Assembly (NCBI GenBank): GCA_015501055.1
Contig: JADNYV010000158.1
Coordinates: 1-64,000 of the forward strand
DNA length: 64,000 nt
From: Mucidula mucida
Lineage: Eukaryota; Basidiomycota; Agaricomycetes; Agaricales; Physalacriaceae
Direction of reading: 5' to 3'
Positions 20,658 to 32,838 of the stretch are shown here, piece by piece. The notes beneath the pieces are model-generated. The model made no database searches, was not told the DNA's origin, and was given only the letters and a program-made list of their open reading frames with translations. Numbering within the stretch: position 1 is the stretch's first letter; every line of letters begins with the position of its first letter. Made by a program: the position numbers and the translations under genes.

Positions 20658-21174
20658 TTTCTACCTATTATCTCCAGGCTTTCGTATTGCTTTCAAATTG
20701 CTATCATGTCAAACTATTTATGATTTTGTCCCTCTAGCCTTGTATTACACGGAGTACAGATGAGAATTGTTCCGGATGTTTCCACATGCCTGGCATGCAA
20801 CACAGGAAAGGTGACTTGAACTTGTAGCAACAATGGCTCGCTGATTCGTCCAGTGTAACAGAGGCTGTGTTTGTCTAGGTCCTGCACGCTACCCGGCCGA
20901 CTGATGCTTCCAACGCCTAGTCGCCTACTACCCGCTTCAAGACTCCAGCACTCCACAGGCCACAATCTCATCAACGCAGGGAGATATTGCTCAGAAAGAC
21001 GGCCTCAACGCGCATTTACAAATAGTCTTAGAGTCAAAAGCTGAGGCAGACGGAAGGACGTGACTTTCGGGCTTGCACTCTCCCTCGTTACAGTCTGAAG
21101 CAGTTACTACCCTTTTTGGCTCTTCTACCTTGGCGGATCAGGCACTCGTACTTACGCTATAAACATCCACTCGT
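20658..21174. other. Intergenic between Mug135-like copies B and C
   Basis: The first 200 bp match the 3' flank of copy A. The rest (about 20,960-21,170) shows nothing I can assign. Confidence 0.4.
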
Positions 21175-21417
21175 ATGGTAGCTCTCAGTGGTCTTCCGCC
21201 CCGCGGCCTGAGCAGCGAGGTCCGCGTGTGCGCCCAAGAGTCAGGAATCGCACTGTGTGCGCACACTGCTCCCGCGAAACTCAACACGTCACTTGATTGC
21301 GCCATGTCATATGGCTACTACACGGGCTACTTTCCGAATCAGCCAATCCCTGATGGTCCGAACGCGTTAGCCCTTCGGATAGTAGAGGTCGCTGCTGCTA
21401 TTGGGCGGCGTGCTTGA
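21175..21417 (+). pseudogene. Mug135-like 3' fragment, copy C
   Basis: Only the last-exon block is recognisable: YGYYTGYFPNQPIPDGPNAL followed by AAAIGRRA and a stop at 21417. It aligns with GYFPNDQVIAGPNTL in copy B and GYFPTHPVITGPHTL in copy A. The N-terminal and coiled-coil exons were not found upstream, so this is a remnant of a third tandem copy. Confidence 0.6.
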
Positions 21418-21704
21418 CGTTTTCACACTGCCTTACAAGTGAATTTTACGCGTCTTTGCATATAAATGGTGGCATGAAGGCTGCATTGTTGAATTACATC
21501 TGAACATTCTTTTGAACAGTCCCGTCGCCTGCGATAATAGCCAACATTGACGGTCTCATCACAGGTACAGGGATCACGCAGACATTCCCTAGCATGTACG
21601 AATCACCGACAGCCCATCTACTGATCCCTACAGTCAGCACAAGCACGTAATAGCCCCTGGACAATATCAATCTCTAACGCCGTACTCTCTTCGCTCTCAC
21701 CGCC

Positions 21705-22934
21705 ATGTCGCGCAATACCACCCGCGAAGCAGACCTCAACTTTGCCTCTGACCCCTCATGTCCTGGATCGTTCCCGATACCATTTATCTCGCGAGTCCCC
21801 AGTGGCGAGACGCTCTACGTACGAACGCACAAAGTGCCTCTGCATAATCTTCGGGAAGATGAATATCATCCTTCCTTCGATGTCACTGGGTTCACTTGGG
21901 AGACAGCTTCTTTCGATGGCATCAACTCTGGAGTTGGATGGGAAGACCGATGCGCCAAGGAAGCTTGCGAGTGCGTTCTTTCATTGACGGTCGTTTCAAC
22001 GTGTGCATGAGACCAGGCCCGTAGATGGTTGAAAGGATTTCTGGGAGCTCAAGCCTGTGCTCCAATGAACTGGAATTTACGGTCAAAGGAGCTTTGGTCA
22101 TCACTGATTCTCCGCTTATCGACGGACTCACTTGTAGGCAACGAACTGCGACCGGGGCTACTTCACCTGAGACTCTCAGCGACTCGGATGATGAGGCGTT
22201 TAGAGTACTCGGCCAGGAACCATCTTCCGCTTCGCACCTTGATGTCAATCGCGAGCGCGTCATCGACGAGGTCTTAAGAGCCTTCGGCCCTGATACGCCA
22301 TACTCTACTGCCGACAGACTCGCCATGATGTAAACATTTCTTCTGCCGCCACGACATTGACCGCTAAATGAGATGGCCCTACCAGAAACATATGGCGTCC
22401 GCTGAAGGGCCCAGTAACAGATGCGCCCCTTGTTCTCTGCGACGGACGTTCTCTAGATCCAGCCGACCTTGACCAAACGACTGATATGGTAAGTTCATTT
22501 CGATTCCCTTCGACTTATATCTTGTCTGTTAATCTCCTTTTGTTGAGTTTGGCGGCGGCTACTATATCAAATTTAATCGTGAGTATCATGGTCATGTCGG
22601 AAGAATATCATCATCCCCACCTGGTTGTGCTCAGCAAACATGAAATGGGTCTTTCTTTCTGACCAAATGCCAGACGAAATCCTGCTGTTCAGACAGTTCG
22701 ACAGTGGTAAGTCTCGAGTTTATGGAAGCTGTTTGTTCTTTTCTGACATACATTTGTAGCGGTGGCGCATGAAAATAGAAATCCAGCATATGTGGCGCAT
22801 ACTTCGTGTAAGCAGCCTGTCAAAACATCAGCCTTATGAACGAAAGCTTACGAGAGCCAGTCATCGATAACGATAGGCCCGAAGGAGAATTTCTCAGAAG
22901 CAGCATTGAAGTTCGCTGTGCCGTGGTATATTGA
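21705..22934 (+). CDS. CmcJ/NvfI-like 2-oxoglutarate/Fe(II) oxygenase family protein
   Basis: Multi-exon gene starting CGCCATGTCG (MSRNTTREADLNFASDPSC). Features of the CmcJ/NvfI (AsaB, GA4-desaturase-like) family in order: YVRTHKVPLHNLREDEYHPS with FDVTGFTW; an HLD motif (HxD iron ligand type) in ASHLDVNRERVIDEVLRAFG; WRPLKGPVTDAPLVLCDGRS after a further intron; MKWVFLSDQMPDEILLFRQF then DS; and the C-terminal RSSIEVRCAVVY with TGA at 22932-22934. Family members oxidise small molecules in secondary metabolism, and the substrate here is unknown. At least four introns must be removed and their exact sites were not all fixed. There is no clustered biosynthetic core gene in the window. Confidence 0.72.
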
Positions 22935-23176
22935 GATACTCGTCTTATCAGTCGTTTCAGGATCTTGATTTCCGATGTAAACAATTCCATTTGTACCACT
23001 CTTGGTCACCGTTCCGAGCCACGTATTGATGAAATTACTCTGACTCGACAGCTGCTCGTTCCGCAGTCGAGCACCTGTCCTGCTCTACCGAGATCTCCAA
23101 CTCACACGCTAGTCAGCTGCGCCAGACTCATATCTGCAATACGCCGCAGCATTTCGAACGTTCATAAAACATTGGA

Positions 23177-23821
23177 ATGACATTGCAGGAATCAAGGCCT
23201 TACGCCATGTACACTACACAGCACCTTCTTCTCCGCGAACTGAAGACATCCGACTGCGACGCTCTGCGTACGATCTGGAACGATCCTCTGGTCCAAGCCA
23301 CTGGGAGTACTACCTATTGTGCTCCTCTGAGCGAACCGCGTTTCGCCGCCGCCTTCCGGAGTTCTGCAGAGACGGACACGTCTGTCCTAGTGAAGGCCGT
23401 GATGGAAACGTTAGACACGCACGAAACCATTGGTGTCATCGGATTGCGAATGCCATCAGCCAAGAACCGAGATGCAGTCGTAGAGCTGTTCATTGGAAGG
23501 AAATGGTGGGGAAAGAAGTATGGCACAGAGGCGATGACGTGGTTGGTCGACCATGCTTTTCTCGAGCTTGGGATGCATCGCGTGAGTCTTCAGGTATTTG
23601 GCGAGAACGAGCGGGGCGTGAGGCTGTATGAGAAATTGTGAGTCGTCCAACGTTGATGGATCATGTCGAATTAGAAACTAAAGACGAGCAGAGGCTTCAA
23701 GGTGGAAGGAACGAAAAGGATGGCCAACTGGCGACATGGGCATTGGGAGGATATCATTGATATGGCGATATTAGATGAAGAGTTCGAAGCGATTCATGGA
23801 GGAGCGGGGTTGGACCCGTAG
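23177..23821 (+). CDS. GNAT-family N-acetyltransferase (RimJ/RimL-like)
   Basis: Two exons, 23177-23637 and 23692-23821 (intron GTGAGT...GCAG, 54 nt), total 591 nt, 196 codons plus stop. It starts MTLQESRPYAMYTTQ; an internal Met at residue 11 is an alternative start. The pattern is that of RimJ/RimL acetyltransferases: TTQHLLLRELKTSDCDALR at the N terminus, the acetyl-CoA loop region RKWWGKKYGTEAMTWLVDHA, then LGMHRVSLQVFGENERGVRL and, across the splice, YEKLGFKVEGTKR. It ends DEEFEAIHGGAGLDP. The acceptor substrate is unknown. No coding break. Confidence 0.85.
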
Positions 23822-25312
23822 ATTATGCAACAACTCGAAGTTCCAGTTCGCCGGTTGTAGGATAGAGATGCTGAAAGCATACCTCAAGTGTACGGCTGTA
23901 GAGATAGAAGTGGTAGCAGGGTCCAAAGGGGTCAAGTCGCCTCGTGGTGGTTCCACTGCCCGCAGATACAGGGCGAAGCATTTCCTGATGTCTAGTAATC
24001 TGCTGGCCCGGCTTTGGTCTGAAGTCGTCGGCTTATCCTGGCTTTTCAAAGCTCTGGCTTCGCCATCTCCCAAGCCACGCCAGAGCCGTAACTCATGGCC
24101 TGAGCCGTGGCTTAGGGCGGGATGAGGCGGGTACAAGCGCGTGCCCAGATTTCGTTGTCTCGAGGGGTATATAATGTGTCTGACATCTACCTCCAAACAA
24201 AGGATCATAGCACAGTTCAACGTTCGTGTAGGCTTGAACCTCCTGTATCAGATATCGGACCTGACGAAGTTGACAGGACCGACCGTCCTAGCGCTACGGA
24301 TGCGGATAGAAATTAAGATTGGCGTGAAGAGTCAGCATGAGTCAGTAAAAAGGTATGTGAGTTCTGTGTATAAGTACCTCAACATTCACATTTCCTTCCC
24401 AATAGGACACTTCACCACTCCTGAAGGCCTATCCGCTTGACACTACAATATCAATTCCGTAACACTAAAATAAGGCCACAGGGCACGTAAAGATCCGAAC
24501 ACCGCCCGAAACATCCCGCAGACAGTCCCCTAAGGGCCCCGGCACAGGCCCACAGCCTCAGCCCACCATACCCACCATTTCAGTGACACACAGACACCTC
24601 AAGTAGCTGCTGGCTCACACAATGCACCTCTCATGGCCAGAACGCACCCAGCCCTCCTGAAGGGCATTCCCGGCAGACCAGCAGACCAGGACTAGTACAC
24701 GCTGTACGAGCAGTTGAGGTCCGAACACATATACACACAATCTTGAAGACCGACGGACAGCCCTTGCTACACAAGCAGCCAAGGTCCAAATGTTGCCCTC
24801 GCTACACAAGCAGCTGAGGTCCAGAAACAGATTGCCCTAGGACCATAACCATTGCCCCCGCCCCATGTAGGGAACGAGGTCCATAACAGTGTCTATCTGT
24901 GTTTCTCTGCGCGCACGATGATGGCATGATGGCCTATTCCAAGGTCGACCTGGATGCAGGAATCAAAGGAAGGTGGCTGCCGCATTCGATGCTGTGAATA
25001 TTCAATAGGCTTCCTTTGCTGGAAAGTCATTCATCGGGCAAGACACAATCGACCATCGATCCGAACAGGCAGAAGTCTAAGCACCGCGATGTCGCTCTGA
25101 CTGGTACGTGTGACGGGTTCGATGAACACCACAATGCGATTGACAGTACATTGTCGAGCTCCTGACCTCGCCTCTTACCTAATCCTCCTTAGAACCCTTT
25201 CACAGATTGGGTGGTCAAAGATATATTTATCATTGTCATACTGAGCGTGAGAGTTATGCCATGTGGCACTTTTAATTGACGGCCCGGGCCACTCCCAACT
25301 CATATTCCCACC
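23822..25312. other. Intergenic, 1.5 kb
   Basis: No supported gene. 24,440-24,900 is C-rich and includes three loose copies of ACAAGCAGCTGAGGTCC-like text (about 24,700-24,830). Longer open stretches opposite the GNAT end look like chance. Confidence 0.45.
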
Positions 25313-26400
25313 ATGTCGAAAGCTCGTCCTTCGAAAAAAGCGCGTTCAAAGAGGGAAATAGACCTCTCGCTCACGCCCCCCGGGATCGGAAAATGTCTCT
25401 TTCCTGATCTTCCAACTGAACTCATTCTTCTCATCATCTCGGAATCGTCTTCTGACGAATTAGATCGTCATGATACCTTGTTTGCCCTCTCACGGACGTC
25501 CAGAAACCTCAGGAATGTCACCATCAACATGACTTGGTCTGTGTTTGAGGTGGTTCGCTCCCATCATCCCGGAGGTGGGCCATATTTCGCTACATTTCTA
25601 GAATCATTTTCTGATGCCTGGACAAGACTGGTCAAAGGGGCTAGCGGACGACCTGGAGCACAAGAGCAACGTTCTTGCTCAATTAACACACCTACATCCT
25701 CTTGTGCAGTGCGTTGATATTTCTTAAACGACGACTGTCTTGAAGATTTACGCGACAGTTAGCACAGTTCGAGTAATTTTGACACGTCGCCGCAGCGAAC
25801 AAGTCATCCCTGCCTTCGCCGCCTGCCTGGACAAACTCACGAGCGTCAACACGCTCATCATCGCTAAATCGCACACTTTAATGACCACGAATCTGAAGGA
25901 AGGCTTCGACGGTTACACATTCCGCCATATTCGTGAAATTGAGCTCCCCACCCGGGCTCACAACGTCTTGCGGTGTTGCCCAGAGGTACGCATCGTGATC
26001 GCCAATGACACTGAACCAAGGAATACGAAATCGTCCAAGCTGATCTCGGCTATACGGGCAATGTGCCCTCACGTCGAAGAGGTTAGCCGTTTCGAATTGG
26101 ATCTACAGCAACTGAAAAGTCAGTTCTTTCCTCCTTGTCCCGCCATATGTTAATGTCAATTTCTCTAGGCCTTTCAAAGGCGGCCCCAAATTTGCGCATC
26201 CTTGGTCGAGTCGTCTTGGATCCAGATGAATCCAAAAACGTATGTTCGACATTTCGTTTACGATCATACTCGAGTGTTGAATACAGACCAGGGTGCTGTT
26301 ATGGAACAGTTGAAATCGTTCAAGCAGTTGGTGGAGTTCTGGACCTATGTTCCATTCCAAGAGGATGTTGTAAATTTTGTACCATAGACTTGCTCGATAG
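25313..26400 (+). pseudogene. F-box protein gene, probably frameshifted
   Basis: Starts ACCATGTCG with a basic leader (MSKARPSKKARSKREID), then an F-box (FPDLPTELILLIISESSSDE, LFALSRTSRNLRNV). Near 25,620 the likely continuation QDWSKGLADDLEHKSNVLAQ moves to another frame. A later exon gives RRRSEQVIPAFAACLDKLTS to EVSRFELDLQQLKS, and then LSKAAPNLRILGRVVLDPDE, with another frame change before YVRHFVYDHTRVL. At least two changes are not explained by introns I can place. It resembles the LRR-like Agaricomycete F-box proteins, but the family is diverse. Confidence 0.5.
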
Positions 26401-27685
26401 CCGTGGGTGATGCACGTTTATCGGTGCACACCATGTGGGACAACAAGAATTTGACTATCTACATTAGTGATACATTTTGAGTAGCAATTTGGATACCTAG
26501 AAGGGTAGCAACGCCGTATGAGAGCGTAAAAGGACCTCCGACTTTGAGGCCGGACGCGCTCTCCTTCTTCTAGAACACATAACTCTTGCTGTCGCAGGCA
26601 ACGCGTCTGTCCACGACAAGGACTAAAGGGAGCGCACGGTGCTAAGTTGATCAGTGGCCCACAAGAGGAACCAAGGGCAGTCCTCAAAGACAATGATGAT
26701 CAATCGTGATAGAGAGGCGCCGCCGGCATCGTTCGGATATGGAGAGTGTACCACTTTGGGTCAGGATTGTGTTTTAAAGATGCCACAGATGGGCTGAATG
26801 CCAATGATAGCTTGAACTGGATAGTAGACACAAAAAAGATGGCGATGGGAAAGGATATCCAAATGAGTGGAACCTCAAGACCGCCCATTCTGGGTCAAGG
26901 TGGGAACAATAAACATCCGCCTGGGAGAAGCTAGCGCAAATTCGCACGCAAACACCCTACTCGATTTTAGATAGAAACATAAAGCCAAGTCCCTGTACCG
27001 TGTCTGTGGAATCAAGTACGTCTTGTCGGCACCGGCAATGTCATTTTCCCAAGCCGGCCCTAAATTGCCATTCACGCCCACGATGAATTCTGCCCTCAAT
27101 GTTTGCTCATGGCGGACGCAATTATATTGCCCTGGACGCAAGCACCCGACGACCGCGCTACAGCCAAGAAGCCATAGTCACTATACAATTCTCACAGTGG
27201 ACGGTGTTCCTAGCTGTTCCTTGTACAACAAGTTTCGATTTCCCCTTCAAGTACGGTCGCCGCGCGTGTGTGGGAACCTCAGCCTGATGATGAGAACATT
27301 CAACAACCTGTACGTGTAGTGCTACATGCGTGAACTGCTGCTGTTCCGCAGTGGTAGTTCGTTTGCACTGTGAACGGTATATTTTTGGTCTGCTATACTT
27401 CGGTGCCGGGGCTTGACGCTTTTCACAGATCTTGAGCAATAAATGATGTACTTGCCAGAACGCGCGTCGCGACTTGCGGTCGGAGTAGCCATCTTTTCTC
27501 AAAACACGTCAGACAAGGTGAGAGAACCCGGTCACCGTCAATCTATTGGTATCTCACGCATATCGTTCAAGCAGGTGCCTTGCAGAGCTTGGCATTATCG
27601 CGCTTAATTGGCTCTCGCCGTTCTCCACCGTGCTGGCGATATAAAAGCCTCATCGCACCCATGAAGGAAGCATCGCCTCTCCAAG
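26401..27685. other. Intergenic with minus-strand open fragments
   Basis: Several minus-strand open fragments exist, including one with a hydrophobic span (PLIWISFPIAIFFVSTIQF, near 26,870) and one reading GNLGPAWENDIAGADKTYLI (near 27,060). They may be remains of one membrane-protein gene, but I could not join them with credible introns or name a family. The last part is the laccase promoter. Confidence 0.3.
27640..27647 (+). promoter_or_regulatory. TATA box of the laccase gene
   Basis: TATAAAAG lies 46 bp upstream of the laccase ATG at 27686, which implies a very short 5' leader. No metal- or stress-response element was identified with confidence. Confidence 0.6.
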
Positions 27686-30256
27686 ATGCGGTTCTCCTGC
27701 CAATGCATGTTGGCTCTGGCGTCCTTGATTCCTCTCGCGGCTGCGAAGGTGGCTCGATTTGACATGCCCATCGTCAATACGGTTATTGCCCCGGACGGCT
27801 TTTCGCGCTCGTAAGTTGCGTCTTTTACCAAACTCTATGATTGCTGAAGGCAGGATAGCGCGATTACACCAGGAGGGACTTTCCCGGGTACTCTGATTAC
27901 TGCTCAGAAAGGCGACTCCGTCGAGATCGTCACGCACAATAGACTATCCGATACAAAGATGAGACGTAGCTATTCTATAGTAAGTCTTTGCTCGCTGATG
28001 ACACTTGTGACTCTGAACATATGCCCTCCAGCATTGGCATGGATTCTTTCAAGCGAGAACGTCTGGTATGGATGGGCCTGCGTGAGTATCCTCCCTCCGT
28101 TCGATCTTCGGCTGATATTGGTGTATAGCTTTGTCAACCAGTGTCCCGTCGCTCCTGGAGACGATTTCACGTATTCATTCGACCTCGCTGACCAAATTGG
28201 GAGCTACTGGTATCACTCCCACCTGTCGACTCAGTACTGCGATGGCTTCCGGGGCGTATTCATAGTCTATGGTCAGTATTTCCTTATCGTCGCTTGTATC
28301 GTTAAACATTGCCTTCCGTAGATCCCAACGATCCACTAAAAGACTTATACGATGTCGACGATGGTAAGTCTGTTTTGGACGTGGTGTCGATATACAGGCC
28401 GTTGACCTGCTTGGCAGAAAGTACTATTATTACACTCGCCGATTGGTATCACGTCTTTGCCCCAGACGGCCAGAATGACTTCTTCAAGACGGGTTCGGTT
28501 CCGTGAGTACTGATCTTTTCCCAAGCACATCAAACGCTTAATGTTCACCATTCACAGGGTTCCTGATTCTGGTAGATGACATCTCTATTCATTCTATTGA
28601 CGGTCTCTGACGTTTTCGCAGGCTTGATCAACGGACGTGGCGCTATGTCGGAGGGGTAAGCATCTATGTTCTATCTACGAGCATGCTCCTGATGGATGTT
28701 GATAGCCGTTGGTCGATTATGCGGTTATCAATGTCGTCCCGGGGAAACGCTACAGGTGGATATCGTTTTTATCCTATCGCTTTGTCTTCTAACTTTTGTA
28801 AGGTTCCGCCTTGTTTCGATCGCATGTCGCCTTTCTTTACGTTCTCCATCGATAACCATCTCATGGATGCCATGGAGTTGGATGGCGTTGAGCACGATCC
28901 GGTTACGGTCGAGAACGTTGATGTATATGCTGGTTCGTTGACTGATATCAAACCCCGATGCATCTGTATTGATACGTTCACAGCGCAACGTGTCTCCGTT
29001 ATTGTCAAAGCAGATCAACCCGTTGGAAACTATTGGATGCGCGCTCCGTACGTGTCTCTTCCTCGAACCTTCTGTATCGCTGATGACTGAATGCAGTCTC
29101 ACAGGCGGTAGCCCTGCCCGAAACCCTAATCGTTGTCCTTTCGGCGTTGCCTGTGCAGCACGATACTAATGGATTCTAGTCGATCCTAATCTCACACGCG
29201 CCATCCTTCGATATGCTGGCGCACCCAAAGTAGAGCCCACAACGGAGAGAACTGCAGGCGTCAAGTTGGATGATGGACTGATGCATGTGAGGCGTCTCTT
29301 TCTCATCGGTACGCCTATACCTGACTTTTCATTCCACAGCCTATCGCATCAGAGGGCCCAGGCAAAGTACGTCTGCCTTCTCTGTATCTGGTCGTCGTAT
29401 ATTCATGTGATTGTATAGCTCGGAAGTGGGGTGGCTGATGTGCATTATGTGTTGAACATTGCTCAGGTGTGTTCTGTCCGACATATCAGGAATTGGAGTC
29501 TGCTTGCTCACTTTCCCCCCAGCCGAATCCACCGTTCTTTGACATCAACGGCATTTCATACCTCTCACCTCCAGTTCCCGTGTTGTTGCAGATTCTGAGT
29601 GGCGCGTTCCAGCCCCAGGATTTCTTACCATCTGTACGTGAAGTTCATTGGTCGATTCTGATTTCAGCTGACAATATCTCAGGAACAAGTGAGTGCGCTA
29701 GAGCGAGAATCTTCGGAGCGTGTCTGATGTTTCCAGGTGTTCCTACTCCCGCCAAACAAGACGATCGATATATCTATTCCGGGTACGGGTGCTCATCCGT
29801 TCCATCGTGAGTTTTCCATACCCTTTGACTCAGCTCTCCCTTGACCTCTTATTAAAAGTGCATGGTCATAACTTCGATGTAATCCGGCAGTCGAATACTG
29901 AAGAATTTAACTTCGTCAACCCGGCTCGTAGGGATGTAGTACCGAGTACGCATATAAGACGCGTCCCCATTTCCGACTAATCTCTGTCCTAGTTAATGGT
30001 GGTAACACCACCTTCCGATTTTTCACTGACAACCCGGGCGCGTGGTTCTTGCATTGGTATGTCTATAAATCTGATGCTGTTGCTGATACTTAATCACGAC
30101 TGTAGCCACATCGACTGGCATCTGGAAGCAGGGCTTGCCATTGCTTTTGCTGAAGCGCCTGCTGACAACATCGCGGGTCCGCATGCGCAGATTTCACCTC
30201 AGGAGTGGAAGGGTCTGTGCCCAAAGTACTGGTCGTTGCCACCACAAGAGCAGTAG
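27686..30256 (+). CDS. Laccase (multicopper oxidase), one probable frame break
   Basis: Secreted blue-copper phenol oxidase. It starts ATG at 27686 with signal peptide MRFSCQCMLALASLIPLAAA, then mature-type KVARFDMPIVNTVIAPDGFS. All four copper-ligand blocks are assembled by splicing: HWHG (after intron, 28,034), WYHSHLSTQYCDG, HPFHLHGHNFDVIR (split inside HPFH/L), and HCHIDWHLEAGLA (split after the first Cys). Residue +10 from the T1 Cys is Leu. It has more than a dozen short introns and a 6-nt micro-exon (GAACAA, Glu-Gln) near 29,690. The tail is PEWKGLCPKYW-like and ends at TAG 30254-30256. Near 28,828 the frame changes between LVSIAC and PFFTFSIDNH, as if one C were missing from a CCC run. 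This would kill the enzyme unless it is a consensus error. Confidence 0.88.
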
Positions 30257-30489
30257 ACTTCTCCTCTCCTACTTCAATTTATCTATTATGTATGCGTCAT
30301 GTAAAGCTACTATGACAAATACTTCTGATTTTCATACCCTGTATTTACGAACAACCTTCGGATCAGTCAGTATCGTGTTCGGTTTAATGAACGCGTTCAC
30401 GACGCGTCGCCGCGATCACGCGATCGTTTATTTATCATTATTGATTTCTCTGAGCCATTTTCCACCTTGACCACCTACCACCATCACGA

Positions 30490-31990
30490 CAACGGAGCGC
30501 AAACGAAGAGGACCCGGCCTGCTCATGCCACGCAGTTGCTGCAGATATCTCTCGACAACGCCTGCTGCGAATGCAGCCAGATGGTACAGAACGCCTTCCT
30601 GTCTATATATGCTAGTCGAGGTGCGTTTTTTTTCGAAATCCGACCGATATGCTCCAGGCTTCCTCTAATCGCACTCTCTGGACCTGCTGCACCTGTCTTG
30701 TGTCAATACCGCCCTTCGCGACCTCATCGTGAGCAAATCCTACGAAGCGATCTGGAGTATTATCGCGAAGAACGTGCCCAACATGTCAGGACGCCTTCTC
30801 CGGTATGCCAGCACCCGCCTGGCATGCTATTACCCTCGTCCAGAAATGCTCTGTATGTCGACAATATGCTACTCAGTGCCATACTTCGAAGCTCCTCCCA
30901 CAGGTCTGCTTCGATAAGACGGTCGTGCAGTTGGGTTCCCTGCGTTATCGCATATGTTCGTTCTGCGCAAATATTCAGTGAGTTATGATCGTTCCGACTG
31001 CCTCTCGGACTTCGCTCAGATCGTATAGCATGTGCCTGGATGGTTCAATACGTGGCGGGATGATATATGCTCGGTCGGCTGCTGAAAGTCCCAGCTCCAA
31101 TGCAATCATAGTCGAACTCAACACCGGACGACACCGTCCAGCGATTACGACTAGTCGCGAATGGCCTTTGCGGGAAGTGCAGCGACTATCCTCAGTGCGA
31201 ATCAGACCTGTGATTTTGGGGCGGGACTAGTACGGATGTCGTACCCGTATTTCACCCCGACTACCTGGCGTGCGCATACGTACGATTTATCTCCCGCTAT
31301 GAGGATCTATCACACGATTTGGACGACGGCGTTTTGTCGCTTGGAAATGTCCTGATTCGGATTCCAGTTAACCATAGGTCATACGAAATGGTTCGCTTCA
31401 TCCAGATGGTCATTCACCTGGTGATACGCCTGATCAGCTTCACTCCGTTGACCCTAAATGTGGCGCAGAAAGTCTCTTCGGATGTCGTATGGCCTCACAT
31501 GGTGTGTTTGACATTTTCCTTTTGGAGAATCTTTTGCTTATATATGTTTTGCGAGGTCCAACGTTGCGCGGAAGCGCCTTTGTCAACCGAACGACTGGTC
31601 AAGAGTACATTCTTTATGGTCATGCGCATCCCGACCGATATACCGAATGGATGGAAACTTGCGGAGACGGTCTGTCAAGCACGAGTGTCTGCACTGTTGT
31701 AATCTTCCGACGGAGAATATACTCAACAGGTATCATCGGGCCCTAAGTGTGCGTGATACCCAGTACAATACACGGATAGATGCTCATTTGTTTGCTTTCT
31801 TCAGACATGAAATCAATCAACCTGTTGAGTCCGTTAGTTTCCAACGGAAGGAGCCGACCACGAGTAATGCAGAGTTCGTTCAAGAAGCGGGGTGTCATCT
31901 GCGGTCATCGTCGCAGACCATCCTCTTCAGTAGGCTTTGCTACTGAATCTGAAGTTCAATCTCTGACGTACGGTAAAGGATAATCAACAT
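30490..31990 (+). pseudogene. F-box/Cys-cluster family relic
   Basis: Decayed relative of the genes at 17315, 37167 and 46950. Recognisable pieces: LDLLHLSCVNTALRDLIVSK then SYEAIWSIIAKNVP (F-box and following helix); MPAPAWHAITLVQKCSVCRQ; CFDKTVVQLGSLRYRICSFC (Cys cluster); RLRLVANGLCGKCSDYPQCE; and C-terminal fragments. They lie in different frames with stops between them. It starts about 230 bp after the laccase stop. Confidence 0.5.
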
Positions 31991-32838
31991 GCATAATTGA
32001 AGATCTGTGGCGCATTTCGTTAAAGATGCTAACAGCATCGCAGTTAATTTCACGAAGCAACACTTGACTGGAAGAGGTTCGCCGGAATGACTCGACGCTT
32101 TAAAAAATTTCCTTTGCCATTGGGCTAAGCTTGACTCACACCAGATGCATCGGCCGAAAGGGTCGTTAGCCGGCGGCACCGGCGATCAGCCACAAAGCGG
32201 CAACCCGGTTCGGGTCTCGTCATCTGACCGCCCAGCCCAGGCAGTGACTTGCTTCTGACTCTCATCTCCTACCACCTTTCAGCGTGCGCAAGGCGACCAG
32301 CGGGAGAGAGCCAGGTTTGATTATACCCCGCCTAGTCTCCTGCCATTCTGACTGTTTGTCCGGCTAGACGTAGCCAAAAAAACGAGAGAAAAACTAAGAG
32401 GAAGCGGGATTTACGGCCGACTTCATTTCTAGGGACGACTTCGGCGAGAAAGCAAGGGAAGAACAGAGAGAGAAAGAGGACAGAAAACGTATAGCATCCA
32501 AGTTTGCATGCCCGTCTCCTCACATTGGATTAGGTCCTCCAGTGCCAGTACGGATACAACCTTTATACCCGGAAAGACTGATAGGGACGGAGGCGGAGAT
32601 GGAGGTCGGCACCGCGCGCGACCGCGGCTCGTAATAGGTGGAGGTACGCTGTTCACTCTGACGGGGTTCTAATGCTTATATAGTTTTCAGCGGCTGTCAC
32701 GGAAGCGAATCCCGCCACACTAGACGGTTCCTTAACGGCTGCCTCCTCCGCCTCCTGTACGCTGGAGGACGAGCAATTGCTGTCGGCAGCGCTTTCGAAG
32801 GATGGCGACCATGTAGATGGCCACCTCAAGTCAGCCTC
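31991..32838. other. Intergenic upstream of kinase
   Basis: No supported gene. The stretch 32,350-32,480 is A/G-rich (AGAGAGAAAGAGGACAG). The possible kinase promoter and first exon lie within the last 250 bp. Confidence 0.4.

Noticed and set aside
24600..24850. Possible short tandem repeat or CRISPR-like array (ACAAGCAGC...GAGGTCC)
   Set aside because: Only three imperfect units with uneven spacing, in a eukaryotic genome.
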